Both the position numbers and the translations under genes were made by a program. A stretch of 64,000 nucleotides of DNA, taken from contig NC_071668.1 of assembly GCF_028554725.1 (NCBI RefSeq), positions 20,314,501-20,378,500 on the forward strand, in the 5' to 3' direction. The notes beneath the pieces are model-generated. The model saw only the letters and a list, made by a program, of their open reading frames with translations. It ran no database searches and had not been told where the DNA came from. The DNA is from Zeugodacus cucurbitae. Lineage: Eukaryota; Arthropoda; Insecta; Diptera; Tephritidae. Position 1 is the first letter of the stretch. Every line of letters begins with the position of its first letter. This document shows, one piece after another, positions 35,820 through 48,016 of this stretch.

Positions 35820-36205
35820 ATTTCTCGTATTGAATTCAACTGGATAACTTTATAGAATCGAAAAGGAAACTGGTATAAATTATGTAGGCTGGTATAATTC
35901 AAAGTACATTGAATGGCAAGTGATTTTAACATGTTAATGAGATATCTCCGAATACATCCTTGTATTGAATTGAACTGGATTACGTTGTTGAATCGTACAA
36001 ACAACTGGTATAAAAAAGTAGACATTAATACTGAACAGGATAAGAAACGTTTTACCCGATGAAGTTTAATGAAGTAACTGCATTCCCCTTGTATTGAATT
36101 GAACTAGGGAACTCGAACAAACAACTGTTATAAAATAAGTAGACTGGCATAAGTAAATACACATCGAAGTTCAAGCGATTATACTAAGTAAATGAGTATA
36201 TATCT
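35820..36205. repeat. Three-copy tandem repeat, about 128-bp unit, related to the TIR/minisatellite family
   Basis: Units start at TATTGAATTCAACTGGATAAC (about 35826), TGTATTGAATTGAACTGGAT (about 35957) and TGTATTGAATTGAACTAGG (about 36084). Each continues into GAAACTGGTATAAA or CAACTGGTATAAA, the core of the 6348-8550 array. So this is the family organised at a longer period. Confidence 0.6.
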
Positions 36206-36212
36206 CTATTTT

Positions 36213-37290
36213 TATACTCTCGCAACAAAGCTGCTAGGAGAGTAGAATAGTTTTGTTCACCAAACGGTTGTTAGTAGCACCAAAAACTAATCGAGTTAGG
36301 TATGGAGTTATATATACCAAAGTGATCAGGGTGACGAGTAGATTTGAAATCCGGATGTCTGTCTGTCCGTCCGTCTGTGCAAGCGATAACTTGAGTAAAA
36401 TTAGAGATATCTTGATTAAACTTGGTATACATATTCCTTGGCACCATAAGAAGGTTGTTTTCGAAAATGTGCGAAATTGGTCTACTGCCAAATCGGTCTA
36501 CTGAAAGCCGAAAACAGATAAAGTGCCATAACTAAGTCTAGGAAGGGGCACGAAGGGGCAAGTTTTTCGGGAAAGTGGACGTGGCTCCGCCTCCTATTAA
36601 GTTTTTGTACATATCTCGTAAACTACTAAAGTTCTATCAACCAAACTTTCTAGAATTGTACTACCTTATACAGTCCAAAAATGGAGGAAATCGGATAATA
36701 ACCACGCCTACCTCCAATACAAAGGTTATGTGAAAACCACTAAAAATGCTTTGAAAACACAAGAAACCTTAAACTTCAATATAAAGAAGGTACAGAAGGG
36801 CTCTACTCAAATTGATATGTAAAATTTTAAATGGGCCCACTTAGGGATCAAAAACCATATCTTCGAAACTGCTCGACCAATTTCAATGAAATTCGGTGTA
36901 CAATATTTTCCTGGCATTCCAATGATATGTTGTGAAAATAAATCAAATCGGTTCACAACAACGCCTACTTCCTATATACCAGAACTTTGAAGTCCATCTG
37001 AATCGTTTATTATACAATGTATGCAGTAAGCACTAGTGAAGATCTTTTGAGGAAATTCAGAGGGAATATTATTCTTCTAATAATATGTCTCCGTGCCAAA
37101 TGAAATCGGGTCGAAACCCTAGTATCCATATACCTAATCTTAGGGTTTCCCACTTTGAATGGACTTTACCATATATGTATATGCCGAATATGCGGGTCAA
37201 ATTGTGTGTTATATAAATAAAATTAAATAAATAAATTGCGAGAGTGTAAAATGTTCGGTTATACTCGAACTTAACCCTTCCTTACTTGTT
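36213..37290 (+). repeat. CTCTCGCAA-ended repeat, near-full-length copy 1
   Basis: Starts TATACTCTCGCAACAAAG, passes the CCGGATGTCTGTCTGTCCG block at 36352, 'GTGGCTCCGCC' and 'AACCACGCCTACCTCC' segments, and ends TGCGAGAGTGTAAAATGTTC followed by a stem-loop (GTTCGG...CGAAC) and CCTTCCTTACTTG. Non-coding as far as can be seen; open frames vary between copies. Confidence 0.8.
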
Positions 37291-38449
37291 TTCATTGAAT
37301 TCAATTGGTTATATTTATTGTAATTTTTTTTATGAGAGACTAAAGTAAAATAGTGAAGACTTGAAGTTTGCTTAGGTTATATGCTCTCCTGAAACTAACT
37401 GACTCTCTACTTGTACCCATTAACCCACAAATCCGCCAAACCAACCCCACTCAACCCGCTTAAAATACATTATCTTCGGAATTCCCCATTTGGCTCGTCC
37501 GTACAGCTATCGGTATCGCTCAAATTGCACAACAAAAGCAACAACAACAATAAAAACAACATACTGGATTCGGGTAACTTTACCATTTGAAATAAGCCAT
37601 AATGGATTTCTAAGTTTAAAAGTTAAGGATATTAAAGCTCTCCAATCCCCCAGAGTTCGGAGCTTTCTATGGCTTTCGAAAGACAATTAGAAGTTATTAT
37701 AAGTGATGCATACCCTGCTAGTGAGAACTTACTGTCAACAAGCCACGTAATGACTGTCGATCACCATGTACATATATACATATTATATATCAGTTCACAT
37801 TCTTGAGTGTGTGTGTGTGTGTTGTTATGGAACTACTCTGTTGGCCAAGTCGTTGCCACTTAAGTTTGAAAATAACTTAAGCCAAACGAACAAACTTTTG
37901 TTTAAACAATTGTGTGACAGTTTCTATTCACTTGGCTCAAGTAATTCGCAACTTAGGCGCAGACATGATCCATACTATATTAACTATATCTATAATATAT
38001 ATTTTCGATAAAAACCCCACAAAAAGCACTTGAAAACCTTTTTCACAACAATAAAAAAAAAACTTAGTAAAAACTTGTAGGGCCAACACACAACTCGCCC
38101 TACTTGGACACTTGTACGGTGCGCTTTGTAGGCCACGCGATCGCGTTTGCTTGGAGACCTTCTTATCACACCGTACGACAATATTCACCTGTCGCGTATC
38201 AAATCGAAACTGAATGCTTCAAAATTTTGGTGTACTTTAAAATGCCACATTGAAAATATCGTGGCCAACACGACATAAAAACACAACGACATATCGATGA
38301 TATAGAACTGCATGTATATATAGATAGTATATATAGTATATAAGTATATATGGCAGAGCATATCTAACGGCACGGGTTAATAGTCAAGTACTTTAGGATG
38401 TATTGACTGAAACTATTTTTTTTTTGTTTTTTTTTTTATAAATTCATAT
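37291..38449. other. Non-coding sequence with GT microsatellite
   Basis: No gene. A (GT)n run lies at 37806-37822, and TATATATAG-type runs around 38310-38350. Short open frames have no recognisable product. Confidence 0.4.
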
Positions 38450-39340
38450 GAATTATTGCAGTACAGAGCGACAAGTGGAGCATTTTCTTTACGTATTTGT
38501 TTAATGTTGTTGTTGTTGGTTTTAGTGTTTTTTGCTGCTGCCTTCGAGTTAGAGATACACAATAGTGAACGCAGCTCATTACAGGTTGACTGTCATACCG
38601 AAATGTCGTCGACGATATCTCTTCTAACTCTCACGTCAAAACCATTTGGCGGCACACACACATGCGAGGAAAAAGGGTGGAAGAACGTTAAATTTTGTGT
38701 TGTTGTTGTTGCTGTTAGAGATAGTGATAGTCTTATATATAAACTAACATGCAGCTATGTACAAATATACCTTTATATATGTACATATGCCACGAAAGCG
38801 TTACTGCTGTTGTTGCTTTTTAAATTCAGGTGAGTGTCGAAGAGGTAATATTTCAACTTGTCAATTGTCTCAAAATGTCGTTATCAGTAAAAATGCCGGC
38901 GCACACACACACAGGTACACATATGTAGCTTGTGCTTACATATACATAGACCAGAGCGCACTTGGTTATCTGCCGAAGTGGAACATGCGACGAGTACACA
39001 GGCCGCTCGACACGTTGGAAGTTGTATGCACGAAGCTGTGAATGCGTAACAGCACAGCATAGCCCATATAACATAGCACAGCACATAACAACAAATATCA
39101 TTGCATATAAACGCATGAAACTGCAATACAGAACCGCATGACATAGGATAACATAGCATAACCCAGCACAGCATAGCATAGCATATCGTTCCAAGGTTGG
39201 AATTCTATGTGTGATCCTCATGCAACTCCTGCACTTCTTTACAAAAAACAATAACCAACAACAACTGTTGAAACAACCCCTGACAAGCAACAAACAGTTG
39301 TGGTCATATTTCAAGTTGTCCGTCGTCAGTCTTTCATCGT
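38450..39340. other. GC-richer segment with triplet and CACAGCATAG repeats; possible unrecognised exon or promoter region
   Basis: Several overlapping open frames on both strands (for example plus 38456-38833, which has a hydrophobic N-terminus, and minus 39314-38853) with no recognisable domain. (TTG)n tracts occur at 38500-38520 and 38698-38715, and CACAGCATAG-type repeats at 39050-39185. An AG acceptor-like site precedes 38461, but no donor pairs with a convincing protein. Confidence 0.3.
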
Positions 39341-39622
39341 TTCTTCTACGCTAAAAAGTCAATTAATTACACACACACACAGTGTTTGAACAAATGTCTT
39401 TTCCTCTGTTTGTCCAAGGACAATAGCAAATAACGACTTTATTTACAATCAATGTGGCTGATACATTGAAGGAGTTCTTATACAGTGTCCGACAATGAAA
39501 TATTCATAGAGTAATCAGTTCCTCACATGACACAACAATGCATATATATTCATATATATGTGTGGGTGCTAATACCACTTACAGTGGTTTGAAATCAAAT
39601 CATTTTTAGTTAAAACTTATAT

Positions 39623-40434
39623 AAAACAAGTAAGGAAAGGTTAAGTTCGGGTGCAGCCGAACATTTTATACTCTCGCAATAACACGGAAATCTGTCGAGT
39701 AGTTCCTGAGATATGGTTTTTGACCCATAAGTGGCGATGTCACGCCCGTTTTCCATTTTCTAAAAAGATCTGAGTGCAGCTTCTTGCTGCTATTTCTTCT
39801 GTAAAATTTAGTGTTTCTAAAGTTTTACGTTAGTGAGGTAATCCACTTTTAGTAATTTTCAACCTAACCTTTGTATGGGAGGTGGGTGTGGTTATTATCC
39901 GATTTCAACTATTTTAATGTTGTATGATGGGGTACGTAACAGAACCGACTGCAGAATGTTTGGTTTATATAGCTTCATTGGTTTGCGAGATATATACAAA
40001 TAACCGATTAGGGGGCGGGGCCACGCCCACTTCCCCAAAAAAAAGTATATTCAAACATGCCCTCCTAGTGCGATCCTTTGTTCCAAATTTGACTTTTATA
40101 ACTTTATTTATGGCTTAGTTATGACACTTTATGTGCGTTCGGTTTTCGCCATTTTTGGGCGTGGCAGTGGTCCGATTTTGCCCATTTTTGAAAACTATCC
40201 TCTCACGGTCCCAAGGAACATGAGTTTCAAGTTTCATTAAGATATCTCAATTTTTATTCAAGTTATCCGGACGGACGGTAAGACAGACAGACGGATTTTG
40301 ACTCGTCTCGTCACGCTGATCATTTTGCTATATATAACCCTATATCTAACTCGTTTAGTTTTAGGACTTACAAACAACCGTTATGTGAACAAAACTATAA
40401 TACTCTCTTAGCAACTTTTGTTGCGAGAGTATAA
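39623..40434 (-). repeat. CTCTCGCAA-ended repeat, copy 2, reverse orientation
   Basis: On the plus strand it begins AAAACAAGTAAGGAAAGG, then the stem-loop GTTCGGGTGCAGCCGAAC, TACTCTCGCAAT, and ends GTTGCGAGAGTATAAT. About 810 bp, shorter than the copies at 36213 and 44763, so internally deleted. Confidence 0.8.
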
Positions 40435-41448
40435 TAAATGTGAACATTATTTTCAGGGATCTACACAAGAAATTTCCGAGGAATATGTTACGAGAATGAT
40501 ACATATAAAACTCTAAATAGCATTCGGTCAATTTTGTCTTTTTATTTTTATCTAAAAAAACTTCCCCAAAAGTAATTTTGGCAGAAAATTCAGGTGCTGA
40601 ATTCACTCTTTTAATTATTACACAGAAAATTGTATTGGCTCCACCTAAAAGTTAAGTGAGGTTATGTTAATTTCTCCTTGACTTCATCCATACAACTTCA
40701 GCAACTTAGATATGTCTGTCAAGATCTTTTGTATTACCGATTGTACCTATTGAAAATGGTTTGATGATATCATAATATATTTATTACTTAGTTCAACAAA
40801 TTTTAAGAGAATTCTGTATTTGATGAGGCAATCATTAACCATGATCTTCGTTGAACATGAACTTTTCGTCTTCAAAGCCGCCTTCAAATGACTGGTGGTC
40901 GAGAAAGGTTGAAATGACAGAAAATGTCTCAAAGGTTTTCCTTTGACTGCCAAATAGAGATCAGTTTTGAAAATATATTTTGGTCTCAATCGAATCGAAT
41001 GGTATCAACCCCAAATGCAATGTTAGTAATGCACATCTAACAGTTCACCTCTTTGCAGTGTGCTTAAAATATATGCAACAGTTTGTGGTTAATTGAACGA
41101 TTTAGATTTAAGGAGATAGGTGGGTTTCAGATGTTGAAGACAAGGACATTTTTACATATTGTTAAAGTTATTATCGGCAAATATCAATATTTCAACCTTC
41201 GTCTGGCGAATACTGAACCTCTATACAGCTTCAGCGATTTGCGCCTGACACAATCTTTAGTTTCACCGCACGTAGGCCTATCGTTTTCAGAGTGTGATTA
41301 TGTTTCCAAATTTGAGTAAAATTAGATGACTTATAACAGAAGTATATTAACGAGAAATTATTATTTAAAAACTAAAAAAATCCTTGGATATGAGAGGTTC
41401 AGTCAAGTGATTGACTATAATATAATTGCTCATAAAGGTTATGATATA
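40435..41448. other. Non-coding sequence
   Basis: Short frames on both strands have no recognisable product or splice support. Confidence 0.4.
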
Positions 41449-41622
41449 CAGTTGAACTTCCCCAACTCGAATCACCGTAATCCACAAAATACTTCGAGTT
41501 AGAGGGACTGCGAGTTATGGAAGGTAATTTGTATAAAATTTGACTTTATTGTCAATTAAAGATCTCAAGTTATGGAAAATTTCGAGTTATGGGAGTTCGA
41601 GTTAGGAAGTTCGACTGCACAT
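41449..41622. mobile_element. Palindromic MITE, CAGTTGAACTTCC termini, copy A
   Basis: Left end ACAGTTGAACTTCCCCAACTCGAA, right end AGGAAGTTCGACTGCA: near-perfect inverted termini. Between them GAGTTATGGA, TCGAGTTA and CTCGAAT units repeat in both orientations. About 170 bp, no coding. A second copy lies at 43517-43692. TA at both borders suggests a Tc1/mariner-pogo type target, by inference. Confidence 0.7.
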
Positions 41623-42764
41623 GACACAAAAAAATACATATGTATACTTGAAACTATTTCGAAATTCTATACAATATCATAATCTCCGATTATTCTGAAT
41701 TTAAAAAATTAAAAAGAATTCTTAACTTTTAAGAATTGAATAACAGAAGCTTCGAAAAATATAGTCCACCGCACTTACATATATAATTTCGACTTCAAAT
41801 ATTTCTCACGGCCCACTTATTTTCCCACAAATTAGACGCTCCTCTAATGTTGAAAAGTATATTTCTACGTTTCGTTCTAAAATAGGTTTGAGCAGTATGT
41901 ATAAAAACTGAAGATATTCTTAAAAAACATTCTATTTAGATAAACAAAAAAGAAGTTAACACTTATGTACTAAAAGATACACAATAGTTTGTCATACTTT
42001 GTGACTCAAATGTGTTATCAAATGTTTCGAGAAAAACTATTCTCGAAATGCATTTATCAAATCAAACATGTCAAATTAGTTAATGTGAAAGATGTATGTA
42101 TGTAATGTCAACGAACATTTCAGAAAGCCGCCTTTTCAATTGGGCAATACATCAAAGCGAGAAGACCTAAATGCACACAGGTGTTTGTGCATATGTAATA
42201 TACATAGGTAGGTGTATACAGTTACATATTTACACTTTTGTTTGTTTTTATAGCAATTTATCTCTTAAAGATACATGTACCATCATCGATATACAAACAA
42301 TTATTGCTGCGATCACATAATTATAAATGGTACAAAACGATCAGTACGGTTGGTATTGGTAATACTACCTAAATATAAAGGGTGTCACAATAAGGGAGCG
42401 AAGGTGTGGAAATAGAAGAAAATGAGTTAGGAATTTTTTTTTTGGAAAAAAAGTTTTCTCTAAACGAAATTTTTTCTTGATCAAGGAATCCATTAGCCTA
42501 ATTTTTAATGGTCCTGCTGTACATATTCGGTTGAATCTGAATTATTGTGAGGATAGGATGAGGATTGATAGCTTATATGTACTTATTACATACTTCAGAT
42601 CGTACTGTTTTATACAATTCACGGTTGCTCTCCGAGAGATGACTGTACCCCTTCCGTTTAGCAAAGCATCGAATCGATCGTTGAAGCAACGAATAGACTA
42701 AAATCAGTACTCAATGACAATATTTAAAACCTAAATGTTATTAAATCGTAGAGAGTTTTAGTCA
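41623..42764. other. Non-coding sequence
   Basis: No supported gene. GGGTGTCACAATAAGGGAGCG at 42380 looks like an isolated transposon end (compare the mariner termini at 21538) but no partner end was found. Confidence 0.35.
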
Positions 42765-42765
42765 A

Positions 42766-43800
42766 GTAAGTTTTTTGTACATATCTCGTTAAGTACTAAA
42801 GCTAGAACAATGTTACTACTTTATACATTCCAAAAATTGAGGAAATTGGATTGTAACCACGCCTACCTCCCATACAAAAGATATGTTGAAAATTACTAAA
42901 AATGCTTTAATTCAGTAAGGAAAAACACCATAAACTTTAAATTTCATTATAAAGATGGTACAGTAGGGCTGTAATCAAATAGGTATACACAGTCTTAAAT
43001 GGTCGTGGCTCCGCCTACTTACGGGTCAAAAATCATATCTCTGGAACTACGCCACCAATTTCAATGAAATTAGGTTCGTAATATTTTCCTGACATCCCAA
43101 TGATATGTTGTGAAAATAGGCCAAATCGATTCACAACCATCCTACTTCCTATTTACCAGAACTTTGAAGAAGATCTGAACCGTTTACTTTACAGTATATA
43201 AGGTAAGCACTAGGTAAGATATCTGAACAGAACTTTGCACAAATACTGCATTTATAGTGGGACATCACCCTTCTAAAAATCGAAATCGTACCGTAAGTCT
43301 TCAAGGCCCCTTGTAACATGAGGACCTCAGTGCCTCTAATAATTGTTTTACCGAAAGTATAGGAAAGTCTCTCATATATTTTTAGGAAATTTAAAGGGAA
43401 TATTTTTCTTCCAATAATAGGTATCTGTGTTAAAAATTAGTGAACTCGGGTCATAACATTTCCTATCTCCCATATACCTAATATTAGGGTTATAAAATTT
43501 TAATAAACTTTATACCATATGCAGTTGAACTTTCATAACTCGAACTTATATAACTCGAAGTTCTCCATAACATGAGATCTTTAATTACCAATTGAAGTCA
43601 AATTTCATACCAATTACCAATCGGAAATCTCTCTAACTCTAGGTTTTTTTAAGGATTATGGTAATTCGAATTAGAAAAGTTCAACTGTATATGACGAATA
43701 TGTGGGTCAAATTGTGTGTTAAATTAATAAAAATAAATAAATAAATTGCGAGAGTATAAAATTTTTGGTCACAACCGAACTTAGCTCTTTCTTACCTTTT
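42766..43800 (+). repeat. CTCTCGCAA-ended repeat, copy 3, left end missing
   Basis: Starts inside the family at AAGTTTTTTGTACATATCTCG and runs to ATTGCGAGAGTATAAAATTTTTGGTC, the degenerate stem-loop and TCTTTCTTACC. It is interrupted by the palindromic MITE at 43517-43692. Confidence 0.75.
43517..43692. mobile_element. Palindromic MITE, CAGTTGAACTTTC termini, copy B, nested
   Basis: GCAGTTGAACTTTCATAACTCGAA on the left and AGAAAAGTTCAACTGTA on the right, inserted in the ACCATAT...GACGAATATG segment that is continuous in the copy at 36213 (near 37180). Hence it is younger than its host repeat. Confidence 0.7.
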
Positions 43801-43814
43801 TAAAATAAAAATAA

Positions 43815-43990
43815 GCAAGGGAATGAACTTGTACTATTCGAATAGTCGATAACGAACGGTTAACCGAACAGTCGGAAATGGGCGGCTAATCGAATAGTCA
43901 ACGACTTACCACTATCCGGATACTGCAAACCGTATATTATTATTCGAATAATGCACTATCCGGTTAATCCAGATTAGTCGATTAGTGGAA
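43815..43990. repeat. Cluster of short inverted motifs (CGAATAGTCG / GGTTAACCGAA / ATTCGAATAAT)
   Basis: Within about 170 bp the strings TCGAATAGTC, GGTTAACCG, AATCGAATAGTC, ATTATTATTCGAATAATG and AGTCGATTAG recur on both strands, so the segment could fold extensively. No coding. Origin unknown; it is directly right of the copy-3 repeat. Confidence 0.5.
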
Positions 43991-44762
43991 TATAGAGAGC
44001 TCTAATATAGTGCTACAATCAATATTTTTCCAAAATTTGAAACATATTCGATAAAAAATATGACCTCAGTTCTAACAAATCTTTGAGAACCCCGACTAGT
44101 TTAAGAGCTTCCGCTCTTCTGCTGAATTTATGTTTTTGTCCCAGTTAGTTACTGAATTATTATTCGTGGTTTTTCAATAAAGTTCCGTTAAGTCAACCAT
44201 AATATATGTTAAACAGGGTTGAACGCTGATATCATTACACCTAACAGTCCTTTGCTGGGTATTGAATCAAGCAAATTGTATGAGAGATTTAACTATAAGT
44301 AAAACAGTAATTTTTCCACTTTCGGAGATAGGATTAGTGGTTCAGTGGAAATACTCCATTTGGGCTCATTGTAAAAAATATGAAGAAAATATATAACAGA
44401 TTTCTAACTTATAAATATTTTACGAGATACTTATATTACAGCTACTATAACTCGTCAAAGCCTCGATCTTCGAAAAACAAGAAAAAGTTATATTTTTCAA
44501 ATAGTGCAATGAATCTTTCTATAATGTATTTCATTTGCAATTTTTCTAAAACAAACCTATATAGTATATACAATTACTTAATATACCCAATTTTAACGTT
44601 TTATGCAGAAACTTCGCGGCCCGCATTTTATTATCAAGTTCGACTTGACACACTTTCAAAACATTAAAAAAGTACATATGTTACGTGTTTCTTCATAATA
44701 TAATAACACAAGTCAGAGGTTCAGTAGTTGTCAACTTCATCTGAAGGCGTGTCTTTTATCAT
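43991..44762. other. Non-coding sequence
   Basis: A plus-strand frame at 44380-44667 is AT-driven, rich in Tyr, Lys and Asn, with no domain. Nothing else seen. Confidence 0.4.
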
Positions 44763-45894
44763 TATACTCTCGCAACAAAAGTTGCTAAAGAGAGTATTAT
44801 AGTTTTGTCCACATAACGGTTGTTTGTAAGTCCTAAAACTAAACGAGTTAGATATAGGGTTATATATACCAAAGTGATCAGGGTGACGAGTAAAGTTCAA
44901 ATCCGGATGTCTGTCCGTCCGTGCAAGCTGTAACTTGAGTAAAAATTGAGACATCTTAATGAAACTTGGAACACGTGTTCCTTGGCACCATAAGAAGGTT
45001 AAGTTCGAAGATGGGCGGAATCGGACCACTGCCACGCCCATAAAATGGCGATAACCAAAAACACATAAATAGCTATAACTAAGCCATAAATAAAGTTATG
45101 AAAATAAAATTTAGAACATAGGCTCGCATTAGGGAGGGGAACATTTGAATGTAATTTTTTTTGGAAAAGTGGGCGTGATCCTGCCCACAAATAGGTTTTT
45201 TGTATATATCTTCCAAACCAATAAAGCTATATAAACCAAATTTTCTGCAGTCGTTTCTTTTAGCCGTTTCCTTATACAGTCCAAAAATGAAAGAAATCGG
45301 ATAATAACCACGCCCACCTCCCATACAAATGTTAGGTTGAATATGACTAAAAGTGCGTTAACTCACTAACGAGAAACGTCAGAAACACCAAATTTTACAC
45401 AAGAAATGGCAGATAGAAGCTGCACTGAGATTTTTTTACAAAATGGAAAATGGGCGTGGCGTCGCCCACTTATGGGTGAAAAACCATATCTCAAGAACTA
45501 CTCGACAGATTTCAATGAAATTCGGTATATAATATTTTCTTGACACCCTGATGACACTGGTGGATATAGGCGAAATCGGTTCACAACTACGCCTACTCCC
45601 CATATAACTCAATTTTGAATTTCATCTGATTCCTTCACTTTATAAGATATACATAAGGAACCGATAAAGATAGCGAAATAAAACTTTACACAAATACTGT
45701 ATTTGAGCTGTGACATCACTTGTGGAAAAATTGTCAAAATCGAACCATGACTTTTCAAGGCCCATGATATCAAACATGAAGAACTCAGTGCCCAAGGATA
45801 ATTTTTCACCGAAAATATAGGTAAATCTCTAAATAAATTGCGAGAGTATAAAATGTCCGGTTGCACCCGAACTTAGCCTTTCCTTACTTGTTTT
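44763..45894 (+). repeat. CTCTCGCAA-ended repeat, full-length copy 4
   Basis: The most complete copy, about 1.13 kb: TATACTCTCGCAACAAAAGTTG start, CCGGATGTCTGTCCGTCC block, 'GGACCACTGCCACGCCC', 'ACCACGCCCACCTCC', 'GGGCGTGGCGTCGCCC', and the end GCGAGAGTATAAAATGTCC, stem-loop (CGGTTGCACCCG), CTTTCCTTACTTGTTTT. It gives the reference structure for the other copies. Confidence 0.85.
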
Positions 45895-46545
45895 ATACTA
45901 AAATACCACAGCTTTGTCTGTTATTTGTCGTTTCATTTACTTACTTGCCCGAAAAGAACCGCAGTTTCTGTTGTCACTGACTGTTACCAAGATATTGCTG
46001 TCCCAATTTCTTCATGAATTCCAACTCAATTTATTTGTTTAAAAACAAACTGTGTAAACTAATACCTTTTTGTTTTGTTTCTTAAATAATTTTGTTCTAT
46101 TTACTTGCAGTATGAATAGATCTGTTTTATAATATAAGATGACTGCATTTAACTACTTGCATAATATACATATATATGGTACCTAATGTGAAAGTAGCTT
46201 AAGTTGACATAAGTTAAAATGTGCGGTTGGGAACAACATTTTTGATGGTTGATGTAGGGTTTAGCGTAAACAATATTTTAGAATCCAATCTACTAATAAT
46301 TAATTAGGGTTGTACTAGGTTAACTCCCAACGGAAGAGATTAATTCAACGACACTAGATTTCTTATGAGAATTATACTATCCATCTCTGAAATAGTATAA
46401 TATCGTCCAAATAGTGTGATATAGAAAAATATAACTCTATCATCAGTTGGAGACACAGTGACACTGAAAATTTATTCAGTACCCCTTATCAAATTACTCG
46501 TACCAAGTTTAGATAAAGCTCTTTGAAGTCTTAAAAGCAATATGG
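45895..46545. other. Non-coding sequence
   Basis: No gene or repeat boundary recognised. Confidence 0.4.
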
Positions 46546-46550
46546 ATGGC

Positions 46551-47810
46551 ACTTTTTTGGGTAAAGTGGGCGTGGACCCCCAACTAAGAGAGTATTATAG
46601 TTTTGTTCACATAACGTTTGTTTGTAAGTCTTAAAACTAAAAGAGTCAGATATAGGGTTATATATACCAAAGTGATCAGGGTAGAGTTCGAAATCCGATT
46701 GTCTGTCTGTTTGTCGGCCCGTCCGTCCGTAATTTGAGTAAAAATTATGATATCTTGATGACACTTGGTACACGTGTTCCTTACGACCATGGTTGCTATT
46801 GAAAATGGGCGATATCGGACCATTGCCACGCCCACAAAATGGTGAAAACTAAAAACACATAAAGTACCATAACTAAGCCATAAATAAAGTAAAATTTTGT
46901 ACAAAAGATCGCACTGCGAAGGGGGCATATTTGAACGTATTTTTTTTGTGGAAGAGGGCGTGACCCCGACCCCCACTAAATTTTTTCTATATATCTCGTA
47001 AATTACTAAAGCTATATCAACGAAACTCTCAGGGGTCGTTTTCTTCAGGCACTTCATTATACAATAAAAAAATGGAGGAAATCGGAGGAAATTATAATCA
47101 CGACCAGTTTATGTTAAAATCTACTTCAAATGTTTTAATTCACTAAGGAAAACCACCAGAAACCTCAAATTTCATTATAAAGATGGTACAGAAGGCTGCA
47201 CTCAAATTGGTATACATACAAAGTTTTAAAGGGGCGTGGCTCCGCCCACTTATGTTTCAAAAACCATTTCTCTGAAACTACTAATTCGGTTCGTGGCATC
47301 CAAATGATTGTGAAAATAGGCCAAATCGGTTCACAACCACCCCTGCTTCCCATATACCAGAACTTTGGAGTCAATCTGAATCGTTTACTTTACAATGTAT
47401 AACGTAAGCACTAGTGAAGATATCGAAATAGAACTTTGCACAAAATCTGCATTTATAGTGTGGAATCACCCTTCTAAAAATCGTCGAAATCAAGACCCTA
47501 TATATCGAATATGACGACCTCAGTACTTCTAACAAATTTTTTACCAAAATTATAGTTAAGTCTCTCAGATATTTCAAAGAAATTCAGAGGGAATATTTTT
47601 CTTCAAAAAATATGTCTAAATGCCGACAATGAGTGAAATTGGGTTATAACTTCCCCTAGCTCCCATATACCTAACATTAGGATTACCAACTTTCAATGGA
47701 CTTTATACCATACATATGTATGACGAATAAATGGGTCAATTTGTGTGTTATCTGAATAAAATTACATAAATAAATTGTGAGACTATAAATTGTTCGGTAA
47801 GTTCAGTTAT
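46551..47810 (+). repeat. CTCTCGCAA-ended repeat, copy 5 with a fused interior fragment
   Basis: 46551-46582 (TTTTTTGGGTAAAGTGGGCGTGG) is an interior piece of another copy, joined to a nearly full copy that starts AGAGAGTATTATAG at 46585. The right end is degraded (ATTGTGAGACTATAAATTGTTCGG). Confidence 0.75.
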
Positions 47811-47943
47811 TTCCTGCAGGGTTGGTATGAAAGTTATGTATATATATACTGCTATATACTATACTTGAAATAAATATATAATATTTTTTCACACATAAGA
47901 TTTTTATTTATTAAATAGTTTAATATAATTTCGACACACTTAA

Positions 47944-47949
47944 ATTTAT
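47944..47949 (-). terminator. Polyadenylation signal of the 131-residue coiled-coil gene
   Basis: Minus-strand AATAAA (TTTATT on plus), 68 bp past the stop codon at 48017. Confidence 0.5.
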
Positions 47950-48016
47950 TCATTTCAAGGCATTTCATTATTCATTATTCAAGGCATTCGTATAAAATAG
48001 TTTTCCTTTTCACTCG

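Noticed and set aside
36234..47577. Many open frames within the CTCTCGCAA repeats
   Set aside because: Frames are not conserved between copies and have no domain; they are passenger frames of a repeat.
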